Of a stretch of DNA of 64,000 nucleotides, positions 54,537-63,483 are shown piece by piece. The stretch is taken from the NCBI RefSeq assembly GCF_002940665.1, contig NZ_MIGY01000001.1, positions 1 through 64,000 on the forward strand, in the 5' to 3' direction. The position numbers and the translations under genes are program-made. Each line of letters starts with the position of its first letter. The first letter of the stretch is position 1. Source of the stretch: Xanthomonas arboricola (GTDB lineage Bacteria > Pseudomonadota > Gammaproteobacteria > Xanthomonadales > Xanthomonadaceae). A model generated the notes under the pieces. That model did no database searches. It worked only from the letters and a program-made list of their open reading frames with translations, and was not told the origin of the DNA.

Positions 54537-54817
54537 CAGCGAAGTCGCCACCGGACAGCAAACGCGCGGCAAAGCGCGTCGGCATCGGCGCGCGCCCACC
54601 CGCGAATCCGCACGCAGAAGCGTGGATTCGCCAGGGCGACGCCGATGCGCTGGGCAAGGGCGACCTCTACACGGCCCGCCTGACCCTCGACGTCACGCCC
54701 GCGATGCGCTCGCGCATCAAGGTATCGGCCTTCACGCAAGGCGTGACCGTCGCCGACCTGCTGCGCGGCTTGCTGGAGCGCGAGTTTCCAGAACACCGCA
54801 GGGAGAACACCCCATGA
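54533..54817 (+). CDS. Small partition-associated protein, ParA partner candidate
   Basis: A 94-residue basic protein (SKRAAKRVGIGARPPANPHA, LTLDVTPAMRSRIKVSAFTQ, ADLLRGLLEREFPEHR). The second half resembles ribbon-helix-helix DNA-binding folds. It overlaps parA and the DUF2840 gene by four bases each, so it is translated as part of the same operon. A centromere-binding role is an inference from position. Confidence 0.78.
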   Translation: MTAKSPPDSKRAAKRVGIGARPPANPHAEAWIRQGDADALGKGDLYTARLTLDVTPAMRSRIKVSAFTQGVTVADLLRGLLEREFPEHRRENTP

Positions 54818-55359
54818 CCGCATCCGCTTCGCCTGCCTCCACACCTGTTGCCGTCGCGGCCACGGCCGCGCTCGCAGCGCCTTCCGGCCAACTTGCCAGC
54901 GCGCCGCTGACGCGCGTGGCGCTGGCCTACATCGAACCGCGCTTCAAGCTCTACCTGCGCTTCGGCGAACCTGCGCGCATGCACCAGCTCGACCGCTGGC
55001 GGCGCTGCGCGGTATTCCTGCCGGGCGCCATGTTCTGCCGCATCCGCTGGCAGGCCAACGACTACGGCACGATCCGCTGGCAGCTCATGGTGATGCAGGC
55101 TTGCACGCCGCTGGACGTGGTGCAGCGCATTCCCGGCGTGCAGCCGGGCGCGCGCCTGCTGCTGCACGCGGAGGGCGAGAACCAGGTGCGCGCCGTGTTG
55201 GAGCGCATCGACGCCATCGAGGCGCTGGGCATCGCGCCCGTCGCCGTCTCGCCCGCGTACTGGCGCACGCTCGCCAACCGGCTCGCTGCGCGCCTGCCGC
55301 TGCCCGAATACACCGCCGAGCGGCTCGCCGCTTGGCTCATCGGGAGGGGGTTGCCATGA
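54814..55359 (+). CDS. DUF2840 family protein
   Basis: A 181-residue DUF2840 protein (YIEPRFKLYLRFGEPARMHQ, FLPGAMFCRIRWQANDYGTI, YWRTLANRLAARLPLPEYTA). It is found on conjugative elements between parA and traF; function unknown. It overlaps both neighbouring genes by four bases. Confidence 0.9.
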   Translation: MTASASPASTPVAVAATAALAAPSGQLASAPLTRVALAYIEPRFKLYLRFGEPARMHQLDRWRRCAVFLPGAMFCRIRWQANDYGTIRWQLMVMQACTPLDVVQRIPGVQPGARLLLHAEGENQVRAVLERIDAIEALGIAPVAVSPAYWRTLANRLAARLPLPEYTAERLAAWLIGRGLP

Positions 55360-55952
55360 CCGCCGTTTCGACTGCCGGCACCGCGCCGCGTCCTCGCTCG
55401 CCCCGCGCACGTTTGCGCGCTCGCCTCGTGCTGGCGGGCCTGTCCGCCTGCGGCCTCGCTGCGCTGGCCTGGGCGTCCTTCGTGCAACCGATGCCGCGCC
55501 TGATCTACAACCCATCCGACAGCGTGGCGGTCGGCTGGTATCACGTGGAGCCGCTCCACCAGCACACCGGCTCGCTGCTCCGGCCTTTGTCCGTTGGCAG
55601 CATCGTCCTGACCACGTTGCCGGCGGACACCGCCGCGCTGGCTGCGCAGCGCCGCTACCTGCCTGCGCGCGTGCCGTTGCTCAAGCGCGTGGGCGCGGTC
55701 GCGCCGCAATCGGTGTGCGTGTTCGATGCGCTGGTCTGGATCGACGGCGTGCCGGTGGCCGCCGTCCTACCCACCGACCGGCTGGGCCGTCCGCTGCCCT
55801 CATGGAGGCAGTGCCGCCAGCTTCGGCCTGGCGAACTGTTCCTCTTGAGCGTGACCAACCCGGCGTCGTTCGATAGCCGGTATTTCGGGCCGGTCAGCGC
55901 ATCCGCCGTGATCGGCGTTGCGCGCCCGGTCTGGCTGGAGTCGCGCCCATGA
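55356..55952 (+). CDS. traF: TraF-type S26 signal peptidase
   Basis: A 198-residue inner-membrane serine peptidase with one N-terminal transmembrane segment (LVLAGLSACGLAALAWAS). The Ser motif region is YNPSDSVAVGWY and the general-base lysine lies in VPLLKRVGAV. The C-terminal NPASFDSRYFGPV is typical of the family. In IncP systems TraF matures and circularises the TrbC pilin. It ends the tightly overlapping parA-traF block. Confidence 0.92.
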   Translation: MTAVSTAGTAPRPRSPRARLRARLVLAGLSACGLAALAWASFVQPMPRLIYNPSDSVAVGWYHVEPLHQHTGSLLRPLSVGSIVLTTLPADTAALAAQRRYLPARVPLLKRVGAVAPQSVCVFDALVWIDGVPVAAVLPTDRLGRPLPSWRQCRQLRPGELFLLSVTNPASFDSRYFGPVSASAVIGVARPVWLESRP

Positions 55953-56412
55953 TGGCCGCCGATTCGCTGCACGTTGACGTGCATCTCACCGTGCTATCGG
56001 GCGTGTCGTTCCGGCTGTTGTCGCCGTGTCGCCGCGCGCGCCGTGCGGGTGCCGATCCTGCGTATCCGGCACAGCACTTCGCGCTGCCTCCGGCGCAGCC
56101 GTCCAACGTGCAGGCGTCTTGCCTCGAACGCGCCCGGCCTGTGGCCGTGTCTGCGTTTGCCGGCGCGCTGGCTGCTCGCGCAGCAGCGCCGCCGGGCCGC
56201 CGCTGCCCGGAGCGCCAGCGAGGGGCAAAGGCGGAAGGCAAGACAAAAGGACGCGGCACCGGGTCGCGTCGAAAGCCTGTCTGCACATGGCGGTGGCGCG
56301 GCACGCAGCGGCTTCGCCACCGTGCCGCGTGGGGCGCGAGGTTCGCGCCAATGCAGGCATGTCCGCGTGCTTCGCACGACAGGGCACGCCAGAGCTGGCA
56401 GGGAGCGCGCCC
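55953..56412 (+). other. 460-base region between traF and relaxase, oriT candidate
   Basis: An open frame starting at 55949 runs through, but its Arg/Ala/Pro-rich product looks like no protein. I read the region as non-coding. It holds an iteron-like variant CCGTGCTATCGGGCGTG (55989-56005) and a perfect 9-bp inverted repeat CGCGGCACG / CGTGCCGCG (56297-56305, 56321-56329). In related conjugative systems the transfer origin is often next to the relaxase gene, so this is the best candidate here; no nick site was identified. Confidence 0.5.
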
Positions 56413-58422
56413 ATGACCGACCGCCGCGACGACGATTTCCGGGTGCGCCCCAGTGCCCCGAAGAACCGGGGCAAGGGCCAGGGCCAGAGCTTCGTTTCCA
56501 AGGTGCTCAAACAAGCTGGCAAGGCCAGCGGCGGCAAGTCCTCGATGCGCCATTCCGCCGCGTCCGGCGGCCAGGGCCAGCGCGTAGGCCAGCGGCCCGG
56601 CTCGCGCCTGGGGCGCGGCCATACGGCGGCGCGTTTCGCCGGGGCGAAGCTGACGCCCATGTCGCGGCGCGTGACCATCAAGACCCTGCTGGTCAATCAG
56701 CGCAGCGCCAGCCCGCAGTCGCTCGCCAAGCACCTGCGCTACATCGAGCGCGACGGCGCAGGCCGCGATGGCGAACCTGGGCGGGCCTACGGGCCACAGA
56801 CAGACGAAGCCGACCTCGATGCCTTCAAGGAGCGGGCCGCCGACGACCGGCACCATTTCCGCTTCATCGTCTCCCCGGAGGACGGCGCCGAGCTGGACGA
56901 CCTGCGCACCTATACCCGGCACCTGGTGAACCGCATGGAAGCCGACCTGGGCACGCGGCTGGATTGGGTGGCGGTGGATCACTGGAACACCGACAACCCG
57001 CACACCCACCTGATCGTGCGCGGACGCGACGACACCGGCAAAGACCTCATCATCGCCAGCGACTACATCGCCCACGGCTTCCGCCACCGGGCCGCCGAGC
57101 TGGCGACGGAATGGCTGGGGCCGCGCACCGAACTGGAGATCCAGCAGACCTTGCAGCGCGAGGTGGAGCAAGAGCGGTGGACCAGCCTCGACCGCACGTT
57201 GCAGCGCGAGGCCGGCGAGGATGGCCGGGTGCAGACCGAACGCTTCAACGAACCCCGGTTGCAACGCCAGCGCCTGCTGCTGATCGGCCGCCTGCAACGC
57301 TTGCAGAGGCTTGGCCTGGCCGACGAGATGCAGCCCGGCACCTGGGCCGTCCATGCGGACGCGGAGAAGACCTTGCGCGCCCTGGGCGAGCGTGGCGACA
57401 TCATCCGAACGATGCAGCGGGCCATGAGCGGCCAGCCGCGCGAGCTGGTGGTGTTCGAGCCGGGCGAGGATGCCGACGGAAGCGGCCGCACCATCATCGG
57501 CCGCGTGGCCGGCAAGGGGCTGGCCGACGAGCTGCACGACCGCGGCTATCTGGTCATCGACGGCGTGGACGGCAAGGCCCACTACGTCGCGCTGAACGCC
57601 CGCGACGAGCTGGCGAACTATCCCGCCGGCGCGGTGGTGGAGGTACGCGGTTCCGCCGAGGTGCGGGCAGCCGACAAGAATATCGCCGCGCTGGCGAGCG
57701 ATGGCCTGTACCGCACCGACCACCACCTCGCCATCGCGCAGGGCCAGGCCGTGCCGGGCCGCGATCCGCAGGAAGTCGTTGCGGCCCACGTCCGACGGCT
57801 GGAAGCCCTGCGCCGTGCCGGCATCGTGGAGCGCGTGGCCGAGAGACTGTGGAAGGTGCCGGACGACCTAGCCGAGCGCGGCCGCCAGTACGACGCACAA
57901 CGGCTGGGCGGCGTAGCCGTGGAGCTGAAATCGCACCTGCCAATCGAGCGGCAGGCACGGGTGATCGGTGCAACCTGGCTGGATCAGCAGTTGATCGGCG
58001 GCGGCAAAGGGCTGGGCGACCTGGGTTTTGGCGGCGACACTAAGCAAGCTTTGCAGCAGCGCGCTGACTTCCTCGAAGAACAGGGGCTGGCCCAGCGGCG
58101 GGGACAGCGCGTGATCCTCGCCCGGAACCTGCTGGGCACGCTGCGCAATCGGGAACTGGCGCAGGCTGCAAAGGACATTGCCGCCGATACCGGTTTGGAA
58201 CATCGACCCGTGGCAGACGGCCAGCGCGTGACCGGCATCTACCGGCGCTCGGTCATGCTGGCGAGTGGGCGTTACGCCATGCTGGACGATGGCATGGGCT
58301 TCAGCCTGGTGCCGTGGCGGCCAGTGATCGAACAGCGGTTGGGACAGCAACTCGCCGCCATGGTGCGCGGTAACGGGGTTTCATGGGAAGTCGGAAGGCA
58401 GCGCGGCCCCGGCGTTGCCTAG
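56413..58422 (+). CDS. VirD2-like relaxase (DUF3363-type)
   Basis: A 669-residue mobilisation nuclease. After a basic N-terminal region, the relaxase motif HWNTDNPHTHLIVRG supplies the histidine triad, with HFRFIVSPEDGAEL before it. A likely nucleophile tyrosine lies in LRYIERDG. The long C-terminal part (HVRRLEALRRAGIVERV, GLAQRRGQRVILARNLLGTL) is the DUF3363 region. It nicks oriT and leads DNA into the recipient. Its stop codon shares the palindrome CTAG with the stop of the opposing TetR gene, marking where the efflux cargo joins. Confidence 0.93.
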   Translation: MTDRRDDDFRVRPSAPKNRGKGQGQSFVSKVLKQAGKASGGKSSMRHSAASGGQGQRVGQRPGSRLGRGHTAARFAGAKLTPMSRRVTIKTLLVNQRSASPQSLAKHLRYIERDGAGRDGEPGRAYGPQTDEADLDAFKERAADDRHHFRFIVSPEDGAELDDLRTYTRHLVNRMEADLGTRLDWVAVDHWNTDNPHTHLIVRGRDDTGKDLIIASDYIAHGFRHRAAELATEWLGPRTELEIQQTLQREVEQERWTSLDRTLQREAGEDGRVQTERFNEPRLQRQRLLLIGRLQRLQRLGLADEMQPGTWAVHADAEKTLRALGERGDIIRTMQRAMSGQPRELVVFEPGEDADGSGRTIIGRVAGKGLADELHDRGYLVIDGVDGKAHYVALNARDELANYPAGAVVEVRGSAEVRAADKNIAALASDGLYRTDHHLAIAQGQAVPGRDPQEVVAAHVRRLEALRRAGIVERVAERLWKVPDDLAERGRQYDAQRLGGVAVELKSHLPIERQARVIGATWLDQQLIGGGKGLGDLGFGGDTKQALQQRADFLEEQGLAQRRGQRVILARNLLGTLRNRELAQAAKDIAADTGLEHRPVADGQRVTGIYRRSVMLASGRYAMLDDGMGFSLVPWRPVIEQRLGQQLAAMVRGNGVSWEVGRQRGPGVA

Positions 58423-59069
58423 TCCTCGTCCCGCCTTGACGCAGCCGTCGTTGCACCAAATGCGCCGAGGAAGGTCGTGACCGCCAACTGCACCCAATGA
58501 TCCTTCTGTGCGGCGGACGGGTGGGTGCCCGGATGCGTCAGGCACTCCATCTGCGGCTGGGCGCGAAGCATGCTCAGAAACAATGTCGCGGCGGCTTCGA
58601 CGCCCAGCGCATGGACGTCGATCTCGCCGGCCTGCGCCGCCACGCCCAGCCGTTCGACCAGGATCGAGGTGACGACCTTCGGGCCGGCCAGGAAGAACCG
58701 TCGGCCCAGCTCCGGGAACCTCGGCGCTTCCGCCATGACCACCCGATGCAGTGCTAGTGCCGTGGGCGAGAGGACGATGTCGAGATAGGACATGCCGAGG
58801 TCGCTCAGGGTCTTGGCGATGTCGTCCGGCGACGAGTCCATCGCCCTGAAAGTGGCGGCCATCGCTCCGCATTCGTGCTCGATCACGGCGGCGAACAGGA
58901 CTTCCTTGTTGGGAAAATAGACGTACATCGTCGCCTTCGAGACTCCCGACTCGCGCTGGATCATGTCCGTGGTCGCGGCGCTGAAACCGTGCGCCAGGAA
59001 CACCGATGTGGCCGCCTTCAGGATGGCAACTTCCTTGTCGTTGCGTTCTGCAGCAGGGGTGGCGGACAT
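58419..59069 (-). CDS. TetR/AcrR-family repressor of the efflux cassette
   Basis: A 216-residue regulator. The N-terminal HTH is clear (ILKAATSVFLAHGFSAATTD, ESGVSKATMYVYFPNKEVLF), followed by a ligand-binding helical domain (TetR_C AefR-like, HRVVMAEAPRFPELGRRFF). It is divergent from the efflux genes, with palindromic sites between. A start 24 bases upstream (MTFHLSSP) is possible; MSATPAAERND was preferred by length. Confidence 0.92.
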   Translation of the reverse strand: MSATPAAERNDKEVAILKAATSVFLAHGFSAATTDMIQRESGVSKATMYVYFPNKEVLFAAVIEHECGAMAATFRAMDSSPDDIAKTLSDLGMSYLDIVLSPTALALHRVVMAEAPRFPELGRRFFLAGPKVVTSILVERLGVAAQAGEIDVHALGVEAAATLFLSMLRAQPQMECLTHPGTHPSAAQKDHWVQLAVTTFLGAFGATTAASRRDED

Positions 59070-59105
59070 CGGGCTACTCAAGTGAAAGGTCATGTCTGGG
59101 ACTAT

Positions 59106-59115
59106 ACCGAACGGT
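59106..59115. promoter_or_regulatory. Probable TetR operator, tetR-proximal
   Basis: ACCGAACGGT resembles the central ten bases of the site at 59220-59231 (ACCGATCGGT), differing at one position. It lies 37 bases upstream of the repressor start and would mediate autoregulation. Confidence 0.6.
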
Positions 59116-59184
59116 TTGAATATGGCCAGTTCGATTTCGGAAAAACTGTGCTTCGCATTGATAAATGCGCATCAAATTGACGAC

Positions 59185-59231
59185 TTGACAGCTTGGGATT
59201 AGAGTACCATACCAAGTTGAACCGATCGGTT
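59185..59231 (+). promoter_or_regulatory. Efflux promoter with palindromic TetR operator
   Basis: A consensus -35 hexamer TTGACA lies at 59185-59190; the matching -10 is uncertain (TACCAT at 59205 is close but at short spacing). Just downstream is the perfect 12-base palindrome AACCGATCGGTT (59220-59231), suited to block transcription when bound by the TetR protein. Confidence 0.65.
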
Positions 59232-59287
59232 TAGTCGTGGGCCACCAACGTCCGCGATCTTGCCGCCTGCATCGTCAAAGGACTTCT

Positions 59288-60775
59288 ATGAATCGCGTTT
59301 TTCGAGGCAAGACGCTGGGCCGCGCGTCGTGCGTGGCGCCAGCGCTGGCCTTGGTTCTGGCCGGTTGCGTGACGGCTCCCGATGTCCGCGAGCCGTCACT
59401 TGCCTCGCCCGACGCAGCCTTGCGCGCACGCGCGGCGGCGATGGCGACCCAGCCCGCGCTGGTCGAGGCGCCGGCGCCGTCCGAATGGTGGCAACTGTTC
59501 GGCGATGCGACGCTGACCGCGTTGCAGGCCGAAGCCTCCGCATCCAACCTGGATCTGCTGGCCGCCACCGCGCGCATCGAGGAAAGCCGTTCACAGCTTG
59601 GCTTGGTCAACGCGGCGCGCAGGCCTCAACTGTCCACAGACGCCAGTTACGCACGCTCGGCCCTCAGCGAGCACTCACCGATGGTGTTGCTCGGCGCGCC
59701 GACCGAACCCAGCAGCACTTGGTCGCTGGGCCTGCAAGCGGGCTGGGAACTGGATCTGTGGGGGTATCTGCGCCACCTCAGCGATTCGGCCGAGGCCAAA
59801 CTGCAAGCCAGTGGCTTCGGCATGGAGGCGGTCAAGGTCTCCGTCTCCGGCGACGTGGCGCGCACGTACCTGTTGCTGCGTGGCGTGCAGGCGCAGGAGG
59901 CCATCGTCGAGGAAAACCGGCGGATTGCCGAAGACCTGTTGCGCATGGCCGAAAGCCGCGAGCGCAACGGCGTCGCCACACGTTTCGATGCGGCGGCGGC
60001 GCGCGCCGATGTGGCCGGCATCGAGGCCCGCCTGTCACAACTGCGGCAGCAGCGCGATGCACTGATGAACGCACTGGCCCTGCTGTTGGGCAAGCCACCT
60101 TGGGAACTGGACGGCCGCCTTGCCACGGCCGGCCTGCCGCCGATGCCGGAGCGCCTGCCCGTGGGCATCCCGTCCGAACTGGCGCGGCAGCGGCCGGACA
60201 TCCTGCAGGCGGAAGCGCGGCTTCGCGCCGCCGTCGCCGACATCGGCGCGGCGACCGCCGACTTCTACCCACGCATCAGCCTGACCGGGAGCCTGGGGGT
60301 GCAGGCGTTCGACCTGTCCGACCTGGGCAGTTGGGATTCCCGGCGCTTCTCGATCGGGCCGACGCTGCACCTGCCGATCTTCCAGGGCGGCCGGCTCAAG
60401 AGCAATCTGGCGTTGAGCGAGGCCCGCCACCGCCTGGCGGGCATTGCCTACCAGCAGACCGTCCTGCGCGCCTGGCACGAAGTCGATGATGCGCTGAACG
60501 CCTACAGCACCGAGTTGAAGCGGCACGAGCAGTTACAGCTCGCTCTGTCGCAGAACCAGACCGCGTTGAATGTGGCGCAACGCGCCTACCAGCAAGGCAC
60601 TGCCGATTTCACCGCTGTTCTGGTCGCCCGGCGTTCGCTGCTGGCAAGCCAGACCGAGTTGAGCGATTGCGCGACCGCCTCCGCGCTTTCCGTCGTTGCG
60701 CTCTATCGCGCGCTCGGCGGCGGCTGGTCGTCCGCACTGCGCCCCGAAACCGCATCGGTGGGCGACAGGTCATGA
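59288..60775 (+). CDS. NodT-family outer-membrane efflux lipoprotein
   Basis: A 495-residue TolC-like outer-membrane factor with a lipobox (LVLAGC) and two OEP repeats (AEASASNLDLLAATARIEESR, LPIFQGGRLKSNLALSEARHR). It forms the outer-membrane exit duct for the pump encoded downstream. Its stop overlaps the MFS start by ATGA. Confidence 0.93.
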   Translation: MNRVFRGKTLGRASCVAPALALVLAGCVTAPDVREPSLASPDAALRARAAAMATQPALVEAPAPSEWWQLFGDATLTALQAEASASNLDLLAATARIEESRSQLGLVNAARRPQLSTDASYARSALSEHSPMVLLGAPTEPSSTWSLGLQAGWELDLWGYLRHLSDSAEAKLQASGFGMEAVKVSVSGDVARTYLLLRGVQAQEAIVEENRRIAEDLLRMAESRERNGVATRFDAAAARADVAGIEARLSQLRQQRDALMNALALLLGKPPWELDGRLATAGLPPMPERLPVGIPSELARQRPDILQAEARLRAAVADIGAATADFYPRISLTGSLGVQAFDLSDLGSWDSRRFSIGPTLHLPIFQGGRLKSNLALSEARHRLAGIAYQQTVLRAWHEVDDALNAYSTELKRHEQLQLALSQNQTALNVAQRAYQQGTADFTAVLVARRSLLASQTELSDCATASALSVVALYRALGGGWSSALRPETASVGDRS

Positions 60776-62355
60776 GCACGCCAGCGGCCAGCGCCGCCCC
60801 GCCATCCAGCCCACCGTCGCCGCCAGTCTTCAATGCACGCTTGGCTGTGGGCCTGCTCGGCGCGCTGCTGGCGGCCATGGTCGCCGGTTTGAACGGCCGT
60901 ATTCCCGGCCTGGTGCTGGCCGACCTGCGCGGCGCGCTGGGTTTCGGTTTGGATGATGCCTCCTGGCTGAGCACGGCCTATTCGGCCGGAGAACTGGCCG
61001 CCATGCCGTTCGCGACCTGGCTGGCCATCACGTTCTCCTTGCGCCGCTTCCATCTGGCGATGTTGTCGGCCGCGCTGCTGTTGTCGGCCGTCTTGCCCTT
61101 CGTGCGGGATCTGCACCTGTTGCTGGCCTTGCGCGTGCTGCACGGTTTTTTTGGCGGCGCGCTGATTCCCTTGCTGATGATGTCCTGCCTGCGTTTCATG
61201 CCGCCGGCCATCCGCCTGCATGGCTTGGCGGTGTTCGCGCTGGTCGCCACCTTCTCGCCCAATGTCGCGCTCTGGCTGGCCGCCCTGTGGGTGGATCGTC
61301 TGGAGGACTGGCGCCTGGTCTACTGGCACGTGATTCCCCTGGGCCTGCTCGCCGTCGCGCTGGTGGCGTGGGGCATCCCGAAGCTGCCGCTGGCACTGCC
61401 GCGGCTGAAACAGGCCAACTGGTTCGGCATGGCCCTGGGTGTGCCCGGCCTGATGCTACTGGTAGTCGGCGTGGATCAGGGCGTGCGGCTGGATTGGTTC
61501 CGTTCGCCACTGATCGTCGCCGCACTGCTGATCGGCACCGTGTTCACCGTGCTGTTCCTGGCGAGCGAATGGCGTCACCCGGCCCCGTTCAACCGGCTGC
61601 AACTGCTGGGGCGCCGCAACGTCTGGCTCGGCTTCTTCAGCCTCGCGGTTTTGCTGATGGTAATGGCGACGGCCGTCACCTTGCCCGCCAGTGTGCTGGG
61701 CCAGCTCCAGGGATTCCGCATGCAGCAGAGCGCGGCCATCGGCCTGATGGTCGGGCTGCCGCAACTGGTGCTTGGGCCATGCGTGGCGCTGCTGCTGTAC
61801 CGGCGCTGGGTCGATGCGCGCCATGTCTTCGCAGCGGGACTCGCTTGCATGGCGGCGGCTTGCTGGCTGGCGTCCGGTATCACCAGCGAATGGATGGTGC
61901 ATCAGTTTCTGTGGGCCGAAATCCTGCAGGCCGTCGGCCAGCCCATGGCGATGGTCGCACTGCTGTTCCTGGTGACCAGCGTGGTTCAACCCATGGAAGG
62001 CCCCTTTCTCGCCGGCATGGTCAACATCGTGCGCGTGTTCAGCGCGACCGTCGGCGGTGCCGTCATCGGTCAGCTCACAGCGGTGCGTACCCGCTTCCAT
62101 ACCGACATGCTGCTCGACAGCGCGGCCCAGGCCATGCCTCGGCTGCCGCTATCCGATCCTTCCCTGGCCACGCTGTCGTCCACGGTCGCGCAGCAGGCCG
62201 GCGTACTGGCTACGGCGGACGTCTATCGGGTGTTTGCGGTGCTGGCGCTGCTGCTGATTCCGGCGGTGCTGAAGCTGCAATACATCCCCGCGCCGGTCGT
62301 GAATCGAATGCCCCAGGCGGTGCCGCCCAGCGCACCGGCCGGTGCAGCCTCCTGA
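60772..62355 (+). CDS. DHA2-type MFS drug transporter
   Basis: A 527-residue inner-membrane transporter with about 14 hydrophobic helices. DHA2/EmrB features are ALGFGLDDASWLSTAYSAGELAAMP, the ALRVLHGFFGGALIPLLMM segment of the loop 2-3 region, and GEMBO-type glycine/proline-rich helices later. It uses the proton gradient and works with the HlyD adaptor and NodT duct to expel compounds across both membranes. The substrate is unknown. Confidence 0.93.
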   Translation: MSTPAASAAPPSSPPSPPVFNARLAVGLLGALLAAMVAGLNGRIPGLVLADLRGALGFGLDDASWLSTAYSAGELAAMPFATWLAITFSLRRFHLAMLSAALLLSAVLPFVRDLHLLLALRVLHGFFGGALIPLLMMSCLRFMPPAIRLHGLAVFALVATFSPNVALWLAALWVDRLEDWRLVYWHVIPLGLLAVALVAWGIPKLPLALPRLKQANWFGMALGVPGLMLLVVGVDQGVRLDWFRSPLIVAALLIGTVFTVLFLASEWRHPAPFNRLQLLGRRNVWLGFFSLAVLLMVMATAVTLPASVLGQLQGFRMQQSAAIGLMVGLPQLVLGPCVALLLYRRWVDARHVFAAGLACMAAACWLASGITSEWMVHQFLWAEILQAVGQPMAMVALLFLVTSVVQPMEGPFLAGMVNIVRVFSATVGGAVIGQLTAVRTRFHTDMLLDSAAQAMPRLPLSDPSLATLSSTVAQQAGVLATADVYRVFAVLALLLIPAVLKLQYIPAPVVNRMPQAVPPSAPAGAAS

Positions 62356-62380
62356 TCTTCTCTTGGTGAAACAGTTTCCT

Positions 62381-63460
62381 ATGGCCACTAACCTTCGCTT
62401 TCGCATCACGGTCGGCACGATTGCCGCCGTCGCCCTCGTAGGCGGGTTCTTCTTCCTGAACCGCTCGGAATCCAGTGCGTCCCGGCAAAGTACCGACGAC
62501 GCCTATGTGCAAGCCGACTTCACGGTGATCGTCCCCCAGGTGGGGGGCGTCATCACTGAGGTCGCAGTCGCCGACCATCAGGACGTCCAGGCCGGCGCCC
62601 CGCTGGTCAGCATTGACGAACGCGACCTGCGCATCGCGGTGGACAACGCGAGTGCGCACGTCGCCAGCGCACAGGCCGCCATCGGCAGCCTGCAGGCGCA
62701 GATCGCGCGCCAGCAAAGCATCATCGAGCAGGCACGTGCCGCGGTGGTCGCCGCCAGCGCCAATCTCAAGCTCGCGGAGGCCAATCGCAGCCGCTTCACC
62801 AACCTGGCCCGCGATGGTTCCGGCACGGTACAGGCCCAGCAGCAGGCCGAGGCGCAGTGGGAAATCCAGCGCGCCGCGCATGAGCGGGATCGCGCCGGCC
62901 TGCATTCGGCCGAGCAGCAGACCGCCATCCTGCGCGCCGATCTGGACAAGGCGCAGGCTGCCTTGCTGGCAGCGCAGGCGGAAAAAGCGGCCGCCGACTT
63001 GAACCTGTCCTATGCCCGCGTGACCGCGCCTGTCGGCGGGGTCGTCGCCCAACGCCGCGCCCGGGTCGGTGGCTATGCCCGTGTGGGCGAGCCGCTGCTG
63101 ACCCTGGTGCCGCTGGATGCGGTCTATGTGGAAGCCAACTTCCGCGAAACGCAACTGGCCCGTGTGCAGGTCGGCCAGCCGGTGGAGGTCACCGTGGATG
63201 CCTTGCCGGGCCTGCGCCTCAAGGGCCGCGTCGAAAGCTTGGGGCCGGCCAGCGGCGTGAGCTTCTCGGCGGTGCCGCCGCACAACGCCACCGGCAACTT
63301 CACCAAGATCGTGCAACGCCTGCCGGTACGTATCCAGTTGGAGCCGGGCCAGGAGGATGTCCGTCGCTTGCGCGTCGGCATGTCGGTGCGTCCGGTCATC
63401 GACGTTGATGCCAAGGTCGCCGAGGCGGCAGAAGCCGGACAAGGCGCGGCACGCCCATAG
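62381..63460 (+). CDS. HlyD/EmrA-family periplasmic adaptor
   Basis: A 359-residue membrane-fusion protein. One N-terminal transmembrane segment (VGTIAAVALVGGFFFL) is followed by the lipoyl-like TDDAYVQADFTVIVPQVGGV, a long coiled coil (about 90-190) and the second lipoyl half (YARVTAPVGGVVAQRRARVG). The beta-barrel PLDAVYVEANFRETQLARV is typical of EmrA. It links the MFS pump to the outer-membrane lipoprotein. Confidence 0.93.
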   Translation: MATNLRFRITVGTIAAVALVGGFFFLNRSESSASRQSTDDAYVQADFTVIVPQVGGVITEVAVADHQDVQAGAPLVSIDERDLRIAVDNASAHVASAQAAIGSLQAQIARQQSIIEQARAAVVAASANLKLAEANRSRFTNLARDGSGTVQAQQQAEAQWEIQRAAHERDRAGLHSAEQQTAILRADLDKAQAALLAAQAEKAAADLNLSYARVTAPVGGVVAQRRARVGGYARVGEPLLTLVPLDAVYVEANFRETQLARVQVGQPVEVTVDALPGLRLKGRVESLGPASGVSFSAVPPHNATGNFTKIVQRLPVRIQLEPGQEDVRRLRVGMSVRPVIDVDAKVAEAAEAGQGAARP

Positions 63461-63483
63461 TTTCACCGTAACGGAGAGTCCCC

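Noticed and set aside
55949-56416. 155-codon open frame overlapping the traF stop
   Set aside because: The Arg/Ala/Pro-rich product has no domain, and the DNA carries repeats; more likely a non-coding transfer region.
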